Assembly: GCA_015698045.1 (NCBI GenBank)
Contig: BLAL01000060.1
Location: 188,501 to 252,500 of the forward strand
Direction of reading: 5' to 3'
DNA length: 64,000 nucleotides
Source of the DNA: Rhizophagus clarus
Taxonomy: Eukaryota; Glomeromycota; Glomeromycetes; Glomerales; Glomeraceae
Shown here: in pieces, positions 11,340-23,430 of the stretch
Numbering within the stretch: the stretch's first letter is position 1
Layout of the letters: each line of letters begins with the position of its first letter
The notes under the pieces: model-generated
The model's input: the letters and a program-made list of their open reading frames with translations, nothing else
What the model was told of the DNA's origin: nothing
Databases searched by the model: none
Program-made: the position numbers and the translations under genes

Positions 11340-12050
11340 TCAACATCAAAATTTAAGTCTTCATGGTTCATTATACTTACCTCCTCATCTTTTTCATCTT
11401 ATTTATTACTTAATAAACTTGTTAATAATTCAATAAAATTTGTAATTTTTAGTTTATTATTATTTACTTCCTCTAAGTCTACAGCTTTTTCAATCTCATT
11501 AATATCTTCAAAATTAGCAAGATTTTCAACATTTTCATCATCAAACAAATCAAATTCTATTATTTATTGATAATGCAACTTGATTTAATGTTTTGTCAAG
11601 CTTTTCTAAAGTTATTTCATTATTTATATATTTCAGCTCTGATTTTGCATTTATTATAAGATATGAATGCATTTGTGCCATTGCTTAAAGCTATTTGATG
11701 TTAATTCTATTAAAAAAGCAAAATATTAAATGAAATAACTAAAAAATTTAATGTTTGAATATTTCAAATTTACTTACTTGGTACGTTGTTTACTAAAAAA
11801 CCATCCTAATATGGAAAAAACTCTTTCACAATCTGCATTATGAGGCATAATTCCATGCATTCTTAATGCAAGTTCCCTAATGGGATCTTCTCCTTTTTTA
11901 ATTCTACTGATGTCTACCGATTAATAGGAGTACTGGTACCCACTACATATGGATTATTAAAAGGTGGTTCTTTATTTTAATATATACCAAGTTGTATAAG
12001 TAAATAATTAGAACTTTCTTTTCCACCACATTTTTGGTTAGCTACATTTA
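11340..12050 (-). pseudogene. hAT transposase relic (C-terminal dimerisation region)
   Basis: On the minus strand, interrupted frames spell a hAT transposase tail in order: VANQKCGGKESSNYLL (about 12040-11995), ELALRMHGIMPHNADCERVFSILGWFF (about 11885-11800, with the RxF/L-S hallmark of the hAT C-terminal domain), an intron starting GTAAGT, MAQMHSYL...NAKSELKYINN (about 11680-11620) and an acidic tail. Stops and frameshifts occur throughout; the usual WW motif before ELA is broken by a stop. The last codons lie at 3791-3824 because a CACTA-like element landed in the gene. The conserved catalytic part is not recognisable upstream, so the copy cannot be active. Confidence 0.8.
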
Positions 12051-12439
12051 TATTTATTTTTATTATTAGTAAATTAAGTGATGTAATAAGATTTAAGCCA
12101 AATAATTGAAATCAAACCAAAATATTAAAGCTAAGCCAAAATATTGTAATTAAATAATACAGGGAATTTTAACAGCCAAATCATTAGAATAAGCCAAATT
12201 ATTAAAACTAAACCAAATTGTTAAAATAAAGTCAAGCTATACTAATATTTTAGATGTATTATTTAACAAAAAACTTATAAATATTCTGATTTAGAACTAA
12301 TTCATAACTAATGTTAAAAGCAGATGTTTATATTTAATTTTTAGTTAATTTATAAATAATTTTCTACTTTAATAAATAATAAAACTAAATATTCAACAGA
12401 AAATGATTTAGTATTTAATAAAATAAAAAGTGGCTTGAT

Positions 12440-12660
12440 GTTAATAAAAATGCTTAGCATTTAATAATATTAACAAAAAGGCTTATTATTTAATAAACAA
12501 AAAAAAGGCTTATTATTTAATAATATTATTAACAAAAAAAAAAGACAGCATTAAATAATATTATTAACAAAAAAAGGCTTGGTATTTAATAAAATTATTA
12601 ACAAAAATGGCTTAGTATTTAATAAAATTATTAATAAAAGAAGGAGCAAAAAAACCTAGT
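12440..12660. repeat. Short tandem repeat (GGCTTATTATTTAATA variants)
   Basis: Five to six imperfect units of about 35-40 bp containing AAAAAGGCTTA(G/T)TATTTAATA lead into the 21-bp satellite. They sit inside the outer hAT element. Confidence 0.65.
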
Positions 12661-13437
12661 ATTTAATAAAAAATACTTAATTTTTAATTAAAAATACCTA
12701 ATATTTAATTAAAAATACTTAATATTTAATTAAAAATACTTAATTTTTAATTAAAAATACTTAATTTTTAATTAAAAATACTTAATTTTTAATTAAAAAT
12801 ACTTAATTTTTAATTAAAAATACTTAATTTTTAATTAAAAATACTTAATTTTTAATTAAAAATACTTAATTTTTAATTAAAAATACTTAATTTTTAATTA
12901 AAAATACTTAATTTTTAATTAAAAATACTTAATTTTTAATTAAAAATACTTAATTTTTAATTAAAAATACTTAATTTTTAATTAAAAATACTTAATTTTT
13001 AATTAAAAATACTTAATTTTTAATTAAAAATACTTAATTTTTAATTAAAAATACTTAATTTTTAATTAAAAATACTTAATTTTTAATTAAAAATACTTAA
13101 TTTTTAATTAAAAATACTTAATTTTTAATTAAAAATACTTAATTTTTAATTAAAAATACTTAATTTTTAATTAAAAATACTTAATTTTTAATTAAAAATA
13201 CTTAATTTTTAATTAAAAATACTTAATTTTTAATTAAAAATACTTAATTTTTAATTAAAATACTTAATTTTTAATTAAAAATACTTAATTTTTAATTAAA
13301 AATACTTAATTTTTAATTAAAAATACTTAATTTTTAATTAAAAATACTTAATTTTTAATTAAAAATACTTAATTTTTAATTAAAAATACTTAATTTTTAA
13401 TTAAAAATACTTAATTTTTAATTAAAAATATTTAATA
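12661..13437. repeat. 21-bp satellite (TACTTAATTTTTAATTAAAAA)n
   Basis: About 37 head-to-tail copies of a 21-bp unit built on the palindrome TTTTTAATTAAAAA. Copies are nearly identical; the first few carry TAATATTTAATT and one near 13255 lacks a single A. The array contains no G on the plus strand. Homogeneity implies recent expansion. It lies within the outer hAT element upstream of its transposase relic. Confidence 0.95.
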
Positions 13438-13637
13438 TTTAATTAAAATAGTCAATACTACTAGTAAACAAAAAAAAGCCAATTTTAATTTTAAATTTAA
13501 ATTATAATATATATACTCAATTAAGCCAAATTATTCAAAGCTGAGTTTAGTATATTAATAAATTTAAATTTAAAAATAAAAATTTTAAATTTTATCTTTA
13601 AAAAATAACAAAATTCATAAATATTTATTGTATATTC

Positions 13638-13758
13638 AAATGGGATTTTGGATGGGATTGGGAATGGGATTTGGGATTGGAATGGGATTTGGGATTGGGA
13701 TGGGATGGGATTGGGATGGGTTGGGATTCCCATCCCATTTAAATGGGCGGCAAGTATA
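13638..13758. repeat. Right subterminal ATGGG array and end of the outer hAT element
   Basis: Repeats of GGGATTGG(G)AATGGGA end in CCCATTTAAATGGGCGGCAAGTATA, the right inverted terminus. The duplication ATCGCTAT follows at 13759. Confidence 0.8.
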
Positions 13759-13766
13759 ATCGCTAT

Positions 13767-15930
13767 TAAAACTTAATTTGATGATTGTTATAAAAACCAA
13801 ATATCATTGCAAAATAAATTATTGAATTTTTCTAAATGTTTATCTAAAAAATTTAATTTGTGTATATTAAAAATTATAGCCGAACCTGACGAAAATCTTG
13901 CTTTTTATAAGCCACAATAACATTCAAATTGATCAATATTCGAAGCACAGCCATTCAACAGGTTTGTCTAACATATTTTTAGCTAGACTTTAAATAGAAA
14001 TTTATTGTTTAATCGGATTACAAATACGTCACCATTTCGTATCAACTCTTTTGAAATGCATTCCGAATTCATTTGTATTAATTATTTTCATTGATAATAA
14101 GATACATTTTTAATTTAGGTTTCTTTCTTTTTTTTTAAAGAAAATTTAACTAAACGTAAGATATTCTGACACGTAACATGCATTGGCATTTCCGAAAATT
14201 GTAACATATTTCCTAGAATTATTAATAAATTGTCATTTTGAGCAAGTAAACGATAGCAGTTCATCGTAACTTGATAAAATCATGAGATTGATATGTTTCA
14301 TATATGTTTATACATTTTAATTAATGGACTCATTAAATTTTAAATCATTTTTACAAAAAAAAAGCTCTTTTAATCCAATAAATTATTATTTTTATAGAAA
14401 TTATTACCTGAATAAGTTGTATTCAATATGCATTCAGCGATCCTATTATTCTTTTGAAAATTGTTGAAAGCCGAAAAAGGAAATTCTGTGTCATAATTTT
14501 AGCCCAAATTACGAAATTATCATCATATACTGTTGTTATTTCAATTTATTTCAATCAATATATAAAATTAATTGTTACAATTTTTTGCGGTAAATTGAAC
14601 TTATTAAAATATTCAATATTGCATGGCGTTATATTGTATGATCGATTAAAAATTAGATCACTTTCCACATTTCATCGTTTGGATTTTCATATGTTATGCT
14701 GCTAAATTTTACAAATTAATCTCGTAAAACATCATATATCAGTTATACATTGTATCAGCATCATGGTAAAATCCTAATGTTTTGAAATGGGTTAATCTAA
14801 TTTTTTATAAGATATTTCGTTTATAATAATTATAAAATTACCAAATATTTACCTTTGATAATATTTCAAATAAGTTTAGGTATAAATAATATTTTTGAAA
14901 TGTATATTTTAGATATTATTTGTTACGAAATAATTGCACTACTACATATCTCAATTTTGTTTTCCATAAGAATTTCAATTTGAACAATAAGAAATTATAT
15001 GAATAACCGAGAAGATAAGTCTTAAGTCGTGCCTCGATCTAGATGAAAGCCACCATCTGAATTACACAAAAATAACTCTGTATTTTATCCAGCTTGATCC
15101 GGTTATAAATCTGGGCCAGATAATCCAGATAGAAACTGGAATCCGGATTGGGCTTATACTGTATATAAGCTTATTCTTTTTTTTTTTTTTTTTGAAAACA
15201 ACCAACATTATTTCAACCTTTTATTTAACATATTATTAGTCATAGGCTTGTTAAAAGCTAATAATTGAATTATATGTAATAGGCAATTTCAAGTATCTTC
15301 ACAGAAATGTTATGAATTTGAAAAATTGTTAGGTAAATTATACTGCTATCGCATTCACAAATTGAAATAAACAAATCTATCAACCCTATTAAAATATCAT
15401 TACAAAGGTAATTACAAAGTATTTTCAGGACTTATTGAAATATTATTAAGGCAACAACATGAAATTGCACAAAATTCATCAACAAAAAAGAAAGCTTCTT
15501 TAATGACAAGTCTTCGTAAACGTCTTCACTTTTACCCTTCTTACAATCCATTTTGCAAGCTGTATATATTATAACATACACACAAAAACTTGAAAGTAAA
15601 TTAGAAATCAAAAGAATAAAAAAAAATTATACCTATAGGAAAACTACTTTATGGACCCCATATTTGGAATCTAACAGTTATTAATAATATTGACTTTATG
15701 GCAAAATCCTTCCAATTTGTTTGATCTTTTGTGCAATACATGAAATATCAACTACATGATAATTTTTGAATTGCATTTTTGGTATGTCTTCAGCATATTG
15801 AAAATACAGTATTTTTGAAGTATGCATGTTATATTTTTGGTGTATAAAAGGTTCTTTTATGGTTAAATGACTTAAATGTGACTGAAATATGATTTTAGTA
15901 TTAACTAACACTCTTTAAAAAACTTCACAA
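13767..15930. other. AT-rich intergenic DNA
   Basis: No gene is supported. The only GC-richer patch is 15030-15170 (GATCCGGTT, CTGGGCCAGATAATCC, GGAATCCGGATTGGG), a cluster of CCGGAT-type motifs that could be one end of an undetected transposon; no matching second end was found. A 15-base T run follows at about 15180. Confidence 0.4.
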
Positions 15931-15934
15931 AAGA

Positions 15935-16080
15935 AGCGTTGAAAAAGAAAAACTAGTCAATAACCATAAAGATGAAATAAAAAAGCTAGAGTTATTGAAG
16001 AAACACGAAATTGCAGAGTTAAAGAAGGACCATGAAAATGAAGTAAAAAGAATTAAATTTCTTTGATAGTAGCTTTGAGG
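15935..16080 (+). pseudogene. Coiled-coil gene fragment, unidentified
   Basis: The plus strand encodes a short heptad-like stretch (EKLVNNHKDEIKKLELL, then EIAELKKDHENEVKRI) before a stop. The next 700 bp show short coding-like runs broken by stops (for example NGIMKASLSNWRQG near 16180), as expected of a decayed retroelement gag or ORF1. I cannot name the family. Confidence 0.35.
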
Positions 16081-19000
16081 ACTTATACTTCCACCAATTT
16101 GATTAGCTAGCTGAAAAGATAATAGATAATTAACAACAAGCTGCATCTAATATCATGATTTCCAACTAAGACAAATTCAATGGCATAATGAAAGCATCAT
16201 TATCAAATTGGAGACAAGGTATTATTACAGAATTATAGAACCAAGGAATCAAACTCTAAGCGGTATAATCCATATTATAAGACCTATTGGAATGATTAAA
16301 TTAAAAATACTAGATAGAAAACTTTGGAGGAAAATTATTCATACAGATTAAATTCAACTATTCTATAAAAGAAAAAGAACTGATACTGCATCACAGATTA
16401 CACAGAATGAAGGAGTAATAAATCAGTATTTAAAGAAATAAGTTTGCAAGAAGAATTCATTCTTTACTAACAATTTAAAATATAAACTTAAGATATCTTT
16501 ATACTATTGGTTACAAGAAAGTGGTGAATATAAAGAACTCCATATTCTCCAACTCAGATTCTATTTGAAACATCAAAAATAGAATCTGTTGTTTTACTTA
16601 TAAATGCAAAAAAGAAAGTATAAACAAGACTTCCATTATTCCATCAGTAATAATTATCAAGAATCAGATTATTTGAAAGAAATAAAGCTAAAAGATTGTT
16701 TAGATTAACATAAATATTGGATTAATCCATCTTTTAATGAAAAAAGCTAAAGGTACACTATTATTTTGAAGAATTGTCATTTCTTTATAAGTAGTTGAAA
16801 GAAATTATCAACTATTACAGCAACAATTTGGCAACAGAATTACTAAATAGATAAAAAAGATTACTAAAAGAGTTTATAAACTCTCTTCAATTAGGGGAGT
16901 TAATATTCCAATCCATTAAGATAACCAAATAAAATTTTTGTAAACAGATCAGATGAATTAAGGATTATTTGCAACAAATCATTATAAAAAGAAAAAAATA
17001 CTTTATCATAGGATTTTCTAATATTGATTTTTATTGATATTTTTAACTTCTGTTAATTACCTATCCCTTATTTTACATATTTATTCTAATATTTTCAATA
17101 GAAAAAAAATATTATCTTGAATCATTACACAATATGTATTGATAACCTTTTGATTATGATATCATATAAATGCATGTCTAAAAATATATACAATAATCAA
17201 ATAATGAAAAATAATACTAGTAAATAAAAGTTGCATGTGAAAAAAACACAACTATTTTTGCATTTAAAGAAAATTTTCCATTAAACATACTTTCAGGATA
17301 TTATAACATCAGTTAAAGAAAACAGTTTCCAAAATTAACAAATCTATTAAAAATCTTGGATATAACAATATTTTAAAGAGAGAACTAAAAAAATTAAAAA
17401 AAAAGGAGGAAAGTGTTAATGGATTAGTTATAATATATTAAGTTAAAGAAGATTTATATCAGAAATTGCAGAACTGAATATATTCAAAAAAGATTCATCA
17501 GCCAGAAATGCAATATCTTATTTACATGCAAAAAGTAATATAACTACTTCACTTAATAATCCATATTATTGAATTATATGATTTATATATTTTTTATCAA
17601 TCTTTAATCTATATTTTTATATTAATATTGAATTATAGTCAATTATGAAAAGTGAAACATCAAAAAAAGCAAAGGTATAATAAAACAATAACAAAAAAAT
17701 AAAAAATTGAGACAATTCTTAGTAAGCTGGATTATTTGGATTTACTACCTATGTATATAGTATTAATAAACATTTTATTTATAAACTTGATCTAGTATTT
17801 ATAATGCCTTGTGAAAAAACTGCAAAACAATTATTATTATGATACATATAATTGTTCTTTTTCTTAATTTAAAAAAGTACTATTAATATGAGTAATATTT
17901 ATTTCCTTTAATGGATTTATAAACAACCTATAATTGTCAAGGCTACAACCAATCTTTCAAATTGTATGAATTTACCTTTGACATTACTTATATTAAATAT
18001 CTATATTACCTCTGTATATTTAAGAAATTTTTAGAAAGCATATTACTAGAATGGTGTATTTATAAAAAATTTATATTCAATAATGCAAATAATATGAAAA
18101 ATTGTATTCAAATATGAAAGGGTAAATCAATTAGCAGCTGAAGTTTTAATTGCAAGAGCAAAACAATTAATTGACTTTTTTATAAGACCAAATCAAAGTG
18201 AATATTTTAAAGATACCCAAAAATATTTCAGATAAATTAGAAAGAGAAATAGCACTTCAAAATAAAAATAATGATGAGCAAGATGAACAAAAATAATTGT
18301 AATATTATTTAATGAAATATATTGTAAACCTTTAAATTTAATTATTTATTATTAATTATGTAATTTTTTTTAATAAGAACCCAAGTAATATATTAATATA
18401 TTTACATACTATTGCTGATACACCTATGGAATTTGTTCTTTTTGATATAAAATATTAAAAATTATATTAATTTGATATTAAATACATTGGGTACATAATT
18501 GATTAAAATTCAAAAAAAACTATAAAACACCTCAGAGTATAATGTTCATGAAGTAGTCAAACTCTTTCAAAATATGGAGGGTTCATTATCAGAGTAAGAG
18601 GCTTCAGCTCCAAATCCTGAAATTAATTGAAAATTTAGCTGCCCTAAAAAAAGAAAAGCAAACTATGGAGCTGATACACCAGATAGATAATGAATATTTT
18701 TGGGAATTTGTAAAATTAAAAGAAATTGGAAAAAGGAAAGAAGAACTATAGTGCCAGAAGTTTATACTTAACAATAAAATTGGGGTACTTATAAAATTTT
18801 CAGTACTTTAAAAAAATAAAGTTTTAAAGAAAATAAACTGGTAACTTTATTTTTCAAGACAAGTACTATTAAATTACTGGTCAGATTTTCAAAAAACATT
18901 TATATAAAAAGTTATAAGCGTTTAAAATTAGGTGATTAGGTGATTTTTATATGATCAGCCTATTTTTGAAACAAAAAAATCACATGAATGCAATTTTATT

Positions 19001-19475
19001 GGTCAATTTTTATAATTTGGACTGAAATTTTCATTTCTAAACTCAATACCTATTAAAATCAACCTAAAAATTTGAATTCAATCCTTTATTTTTCTATTTC
19101 CAAAGCTGATTTTCTTTTTTTAAAAAAATTTCCTTTATATCCATGCTTGTATTTGATTGTCGTTTTTTTACAAAATCATGAATTCCTATTGGCTATTCAT
19201 CACTCACGTGACAGACAAAAAATTTGTTTCCAAATATTGTCGAATAAAGACTTCTGGCAACGTATTAAACAAATTTACTTTAATAAAAAAAGATAGAAAA
19301 GAAATACATGGGTGGAGTATAGGTCTGGAGTTTATATTGAAAGATCTAGGGGTAAATGTATACAAACTATCTTTATGGAGTATTATAAGAAGAGGGAATA
19401 AAAAAAGATAAATTATGATGTGCCTTTTCTCATTTTTCAGTAAGGCCATATTGGTTTTTTTTAGAATAAATAAAA
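16081..19475. other. Decayed AT-rich DNA, probable TE debris
   Basis: Stop-ridden fragments with coding-like composition appear at 16180-16700 and 18110-18300 (QLAAEVLIARAKQLIDFF) and near 18600-18750, but none is long enough to identify. A CCAAT-type motif followed by CACGTGAC lies at 19187-19212. Confidence 0.35.
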
Positions 19476-19970
19476 ACATTGTATATCATTACATTTAACA
19501 AAATCAGTTCCATTAAGTAGTAATGCATGTTCTTCTCTATGAAGCCCAAGATATATTGCATTAATAAAAAACATTCTTCTAATAATCTTTCAGGTGTGGT
19601 ACCATCTACTAATCTATGATTTAATATCTGGGTAATTTTATCAGCTTTTAGTGAATCTGCTCCTTTAGTTTTACTGTTCTCATTTTAGATGAATATTTAA
19701 TTTTTCCATCAACAACCTCTTTAATAGCTTTAAAATGAGAATCACTAATTTTTAATTTTTGATCTTTTTTGAAAAACCAAGAATAGTTCTAATAAATTAA
19801 CAGAATAATCAGACCATCTATCTTCTCCATATTAGCAAAAAAAAAGAACATAATTATTCAATTAAATCTTGCTCAAATTCCACTTCCTGAATCTTTCCTA
19901 TATATAACTCTTGTTCTCAAAATTTCCCTAGCAAGCCTATCCAAATGTCTGTCACATTAATTGTATTCTT
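19476..19970 (-). pseudogene. Crypton-like tyrosine recombinase relic
   Basis: On the minus strand, broken frames read in order SDSHFKAIKEVVDGKIK (about 19755-19700), then after a one-base shift ITQILNHRLVDGTTPERLLEE, CFFINAIYLGL and HREEHALLLNG (about 19640-19500). The pattern ILNH...TPE.LL...FF.NAI.L.L(R)..EH..L matches the fungal Crypton/DUF3504-type recombinases abundant in Glomeromycotina, where LRGGEH carries a catalytic Arg; here it reads LHREEH. Several stops and shifts make it a relic. Attribution rests on remembered family patterns. Confidence 0.45.
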
Positions 19971-20447
19971 TACTTTTGAAAAAGTCAACCTTGTCTTTTA
20001 CTGAAGTAGTGTTTCTATTAGCTTGCTTAAAAGAATTAATATAAGATGTCACTATAAAGAATGAAAAATAAAACAAATAATATTAATAAATAAATAATAC
20101 CTTATTTTTTGCACCTAATCATGGCATCTTATTTGAGTAGATATGAAAAAAAATAAATGAAAAATAAGAGAGGAAGTAATTTAAAAAGCTATCATGTCAA
20201 ATCATTTAATATCGTATTCAAGAAGAAATGAAAGAAAAAAAGAGAAATAGTTTAAATAAGCTAAAGGGATATGACACATACATATCATGTTAAACTGGAA
20301 ATAATTTAATATTGTATTTATAAGCATAATCATTAGCAGCTGTAGGATAACACAGTTATTTAATAGGAAGGTTCAGATCCTTTTAGAATATAATCTATCA
20401 TAAATACCTCCATATTCAAAGAAGAAAATTACAACAATAGATGGTAT

Positions 20448-20461
20448 GGACGGCAAGTATA
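20448..20461 (-). repeat. Solitary transposon end (GGACGGCAAGTATA)
   Basis: This matches the right terminus of the outer hAT element (GGGCGGCAAGTATA at 13745-13758) at 13 of 14 bases. I found no partner end flanked by AATAAAGA to the left, so it may be the remaining edge of a second, decayed copy of the same family. Confidence 0.5.
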
Positions 20462-20580
20462 AATAAAGACAATGTACAGAAATGTTAGGGAAATATTACT
20501 AATCTGGTAATTATGCTAATATTATGCAACAACAGATTAAGATAAATAAAAGTCTTTGAATAAAAACAAAAAGTTGAAAT

Positions 20581-21352
20581 ATGAGTAAATCACCAGCTGA
20601 GGTCAACGAGAAGAAAAAAAAAAAATCACCAGTTGATAAATTAGCCAAGTCGATTACAATTTCTCATAATCCCAAAGAAGAACAAGGAACATTATGAACC
20701 AACCTACAAAGACATTCTTTTTCATGATGTACCTGTTAAACGGTCTGATGAACAAATATTATAAGCGTTAAGTCAGATAGGAATAGTTGAAACTTATTCG
20801 GTAAAGCGTCTCCACAAATATGCTTTAGTAAAGGCAAAAATTAGGTTAACCAAAGATGTTGGAAAGCTGTTCAATCAAAAAACTTTCAATATCACAATAA
20901 TAATAAACGATACAAAGCTTTATTTGATATGGTTTCCGGTTACCTGGAAGTCATATCAGATTGAACAAAGGAATGCGTGGCAAATGGTTAAAGACTGGGA
21001 CCACATCATCAAGAAGGATGAGATGGATGGCATGATTAAAAATATAGTCAACATGTATGGCGCTGCATTCGTAAAGCCAGTCATTTTTGACAAATGACAA
21101 AGTAATTGCTTTTTCAAGAGCGGTCCAATTGGTCCACAGTTAGAAACTCAAAAATTAGTACCAATATATCATTATCCGTGGTTCCACAGACTTCTGAGAA
21201 TGATTTCAGTGCATTTTCTGGGACTTTGCGAAAAAAGAAGAAGCAAAAAGACAAAATAAAAAGCAAAGAGTGGTAATAGAGGAATCTAAAGCCGATGGGA
21301 GTAAATTGTTCAGTAATTTTCCACCGCCACAGTTTGATTTTGGAAAAAAGTA
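20581..21352 (+). pseudogene. LINE ORF1-like (RRM-type gag) relic
   Basis: Starting at ATG 20581 (MSKSPAEVNEKKKKKSPVDK), the coding trace continues through frameshifts as YKDILFHDVPVKRSDEQIL, LSQIGIVETYSVKRLHKYAL and VKAKIRL, then IWFPVTWKSYQIEQRNAWQM, ending in a Lys-rich tail. A beta-alpha-beta stretch followed by WFP..W....RxxW recalls the RRM-like nucleic-acid-binding ORF1 proteins of fungal LINE-type retrotransposons. At least two stops (near 20697 and 20760) and frame changes mark it as dead. No reverse transcriptase follows. Confidence 0.5.
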
Positions 21353-22269
21353 ACTTTTTTTTAGTGCAATATATACAAGTAGTTTGAAATGAGTTTTTTT
21401 ACGATTTCGTTTTTCTTACACAAGGAACTAACAAAGTGTATATAGACTATAGTTTATTTTGGTTAAGAACAATAATTAAGGTTAACAATTAGGGTTGGAA
21501 TGATGCAAGTCGAGGTGGTTACCACCAAAAATGACATGATCATGTGTTCAAAGTCTAGTTAATCACTTTAGTCCTTTATGGCAAGATATAGATTTAAATT
21601 AATCAAATTTTTTTTTTTTTTTAGAATTTTATTTCTTTGATTTATTATGTAATTACTAAAAATTGGTATATAGTGACCCAATTCTAATAGTTCTAAATGT
21701 ATATGATAATTTTCATGTTCTTTTACATTAATAAAATCAAAGCATGCATTTACCAATAAAATAAAAAATAAAAAAAGTCGAAATGTGAGGCTTAAAAATT
21801 CACACAGGTCATATTCCAATAGATGAAGGCACATCGTAAGTCAGAAATATATTAGTTTATAATGTTCAGTATTCTGAACACCAGAGAAAATACTTGTCGA
21901 ATTAACACTCTGGGAGAAATAATTTCTATATACTGCAAGCCGCAGCGAAGTACCAAATGACACATAATAAAACATCAGGAATATAATATGCCGATATACG
22001 CCATGTGTTGCTCAACAGCAAAAAGTGAGGATACGAGCCCTTTGTAAATCATATGCAAAAAAATGCGTAGTACAACATGTATAACAACGCTTGGAATATA
22101 ACAACATATTGAAAACCGCATCAATTGTAGAAAATGTGTTGATGAATATTGAAACCCGTTGAAAATACGTAGAAAAACATGTTGAACAATGTTGTTAAGT
22201 AGCTTTCTATTTATTATGAATGCATAGTTTTATTATAAAATCTATACTAGATCTATACTAGAACTACAC

Positions 22270-23430
22270 TAGAGTCCTATCATAAAATGTTTCCCTTACA
22301 GAAATCCATATTCGAAGATATTCAAAGAATTGATAGTCTAAAAAAAAAGAAATAACTAAACGATAGAAAACATTTCGCTAAAAGAAATTTATTAAAAAAA
22401 AAAAAATTCAAAATCCTGCATCCAAGGTCATTCAAAGGTAAATATTGCCAAGATTCCAACCGAAAATTTACATTCTCTGTCTAAAAAAGAGTCGAAACGT
22501 TAGAAAACATTTCATTGAAACAAATGTACTGAAAACAGGTGCTTATCGAAATTCTGCACAACCAAATCCGTCTGATTCCTACGCGTCCAAAAATTCAGTA
22601 TTGACCCGTCTACAAAGAGAAAAAAAGAAACAATTAGTAATCGTTTCATTAAAAGAACTATTTAAAGAAACAACTCCTACCTTACTCACCAATTTCCACG
22701 TGTCTAGTAAATATCTGAAATACCGAACAAAGAAAATGAAACGATTAATAATCATATTATTTCGTTAAAAGAGTTATTCAAGAACTTCTCTTACCGAATC
22801 TCACGTGACAAATGTCGGCAGTTTACAAAAGAAAATAACGAAACGTTAGGGATCATTTCGTTAAGAAAAAAAAAAGCTCTCACAAATTCTTACATGTCTA
22901 GATGTCCGATTACAAAAGAAATACATCAAAACATTATAAATCGTTAAAAAACCAGCTTCCTGCAAAAACGTACTGTTAGTAAAGTTCATTAAAATAACAA
23001 AAAATTTTTTAAAAAAAGTTATAATCTTATTACATTAGAATTTATAATTCTACGCATCTAAGTGAACCAAAAGATTCGTCTAAAAATAGTAAGACAATGA
23101 ACACAATGAAAGTTAGAAATAATTCGGCAAAAAAAATTGTCGCGTCTAGAGGAACTAAAAGAACTATCTACAAAAAAAGAGATAAAATGTTAGAATCGTT
23201 TCATTAAAGAAATAGCCTAAAAATATTCCACTTACCGAAATCCACTTCTGAAAATATTCGAAGAATCAGTTGCTTAAAAAAAAGAACGAACTTTAAAAAC
23301 GTTTCATTAAAAGAAAAATTACTTATTTAGTTCTTACTGAAATCTCGTATCTTGTCCTGTCTATAAAAAATATTGTCGGTTCCAACCGAAAAATTCACAC
23401 TGAAATGTTAGAAAACGTTTCGTGACTGTA
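22270..23430. repeat. Highly diverged ~100-130 bp tandem repeat
   Basis: About eight to nine imperfect units share ACCGAAATTCACGTGTCT-like, GTC(T/A)A(C/A)AAAAGA and AACGTTAGAAA(A/T)C(A/G)TTTC(A/G)TT(A/G)AAAGAA segments in that order. Units begin near 22285, 22395, 22530, 22680, 22790, 22890, 23080, 23230 and 23340. The motif (A)CGTTAG..A.CGTTTCGTTAA is the best conserved part. An open frame at 22445-22768 is a by-product. Confidence 0.55.

Larger units (their letters stand above)
3416..13758 (-). mobile_element. Outer hAT transposon with nested insertions
   Basis: The ends are imperfect terminal inverted repeats, TATACTTACTGCCCAT on the left and TATACTTGCCGCCCAT read inward from the right (14 of 16 identical). 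They are flanked by a perfect 8-bp direct repeat ATCGCTAT at 3408-3415 and 13759-13766, the target duplication expected of hAT elements. Both ends carry subterminal CCCAT/ATGGG arrays in inverted orientation. A decayed minus-strand hAT transposase lies inside (11340-12050, with its last codons at 3791-3824). Without the inner 7.5-kb insertion and its duplicated TCA the element would be about 2.8 kb, an ordinary hAT size, of which about 0.8 kb is a 21-bp satellite. Confidence 0.88.

Noticed and set aside
15030..15170. Possible transposon end rich in CCGGAT motifs
   Set aside because: I could find neither an inverted partner nor a target duplication, so no element is called.
22445..22768. 107-codon plus-strand frame with basic composition
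   Set aside because: It spans two to three diverged tandem repeat units; the frame changes from unit to unit.
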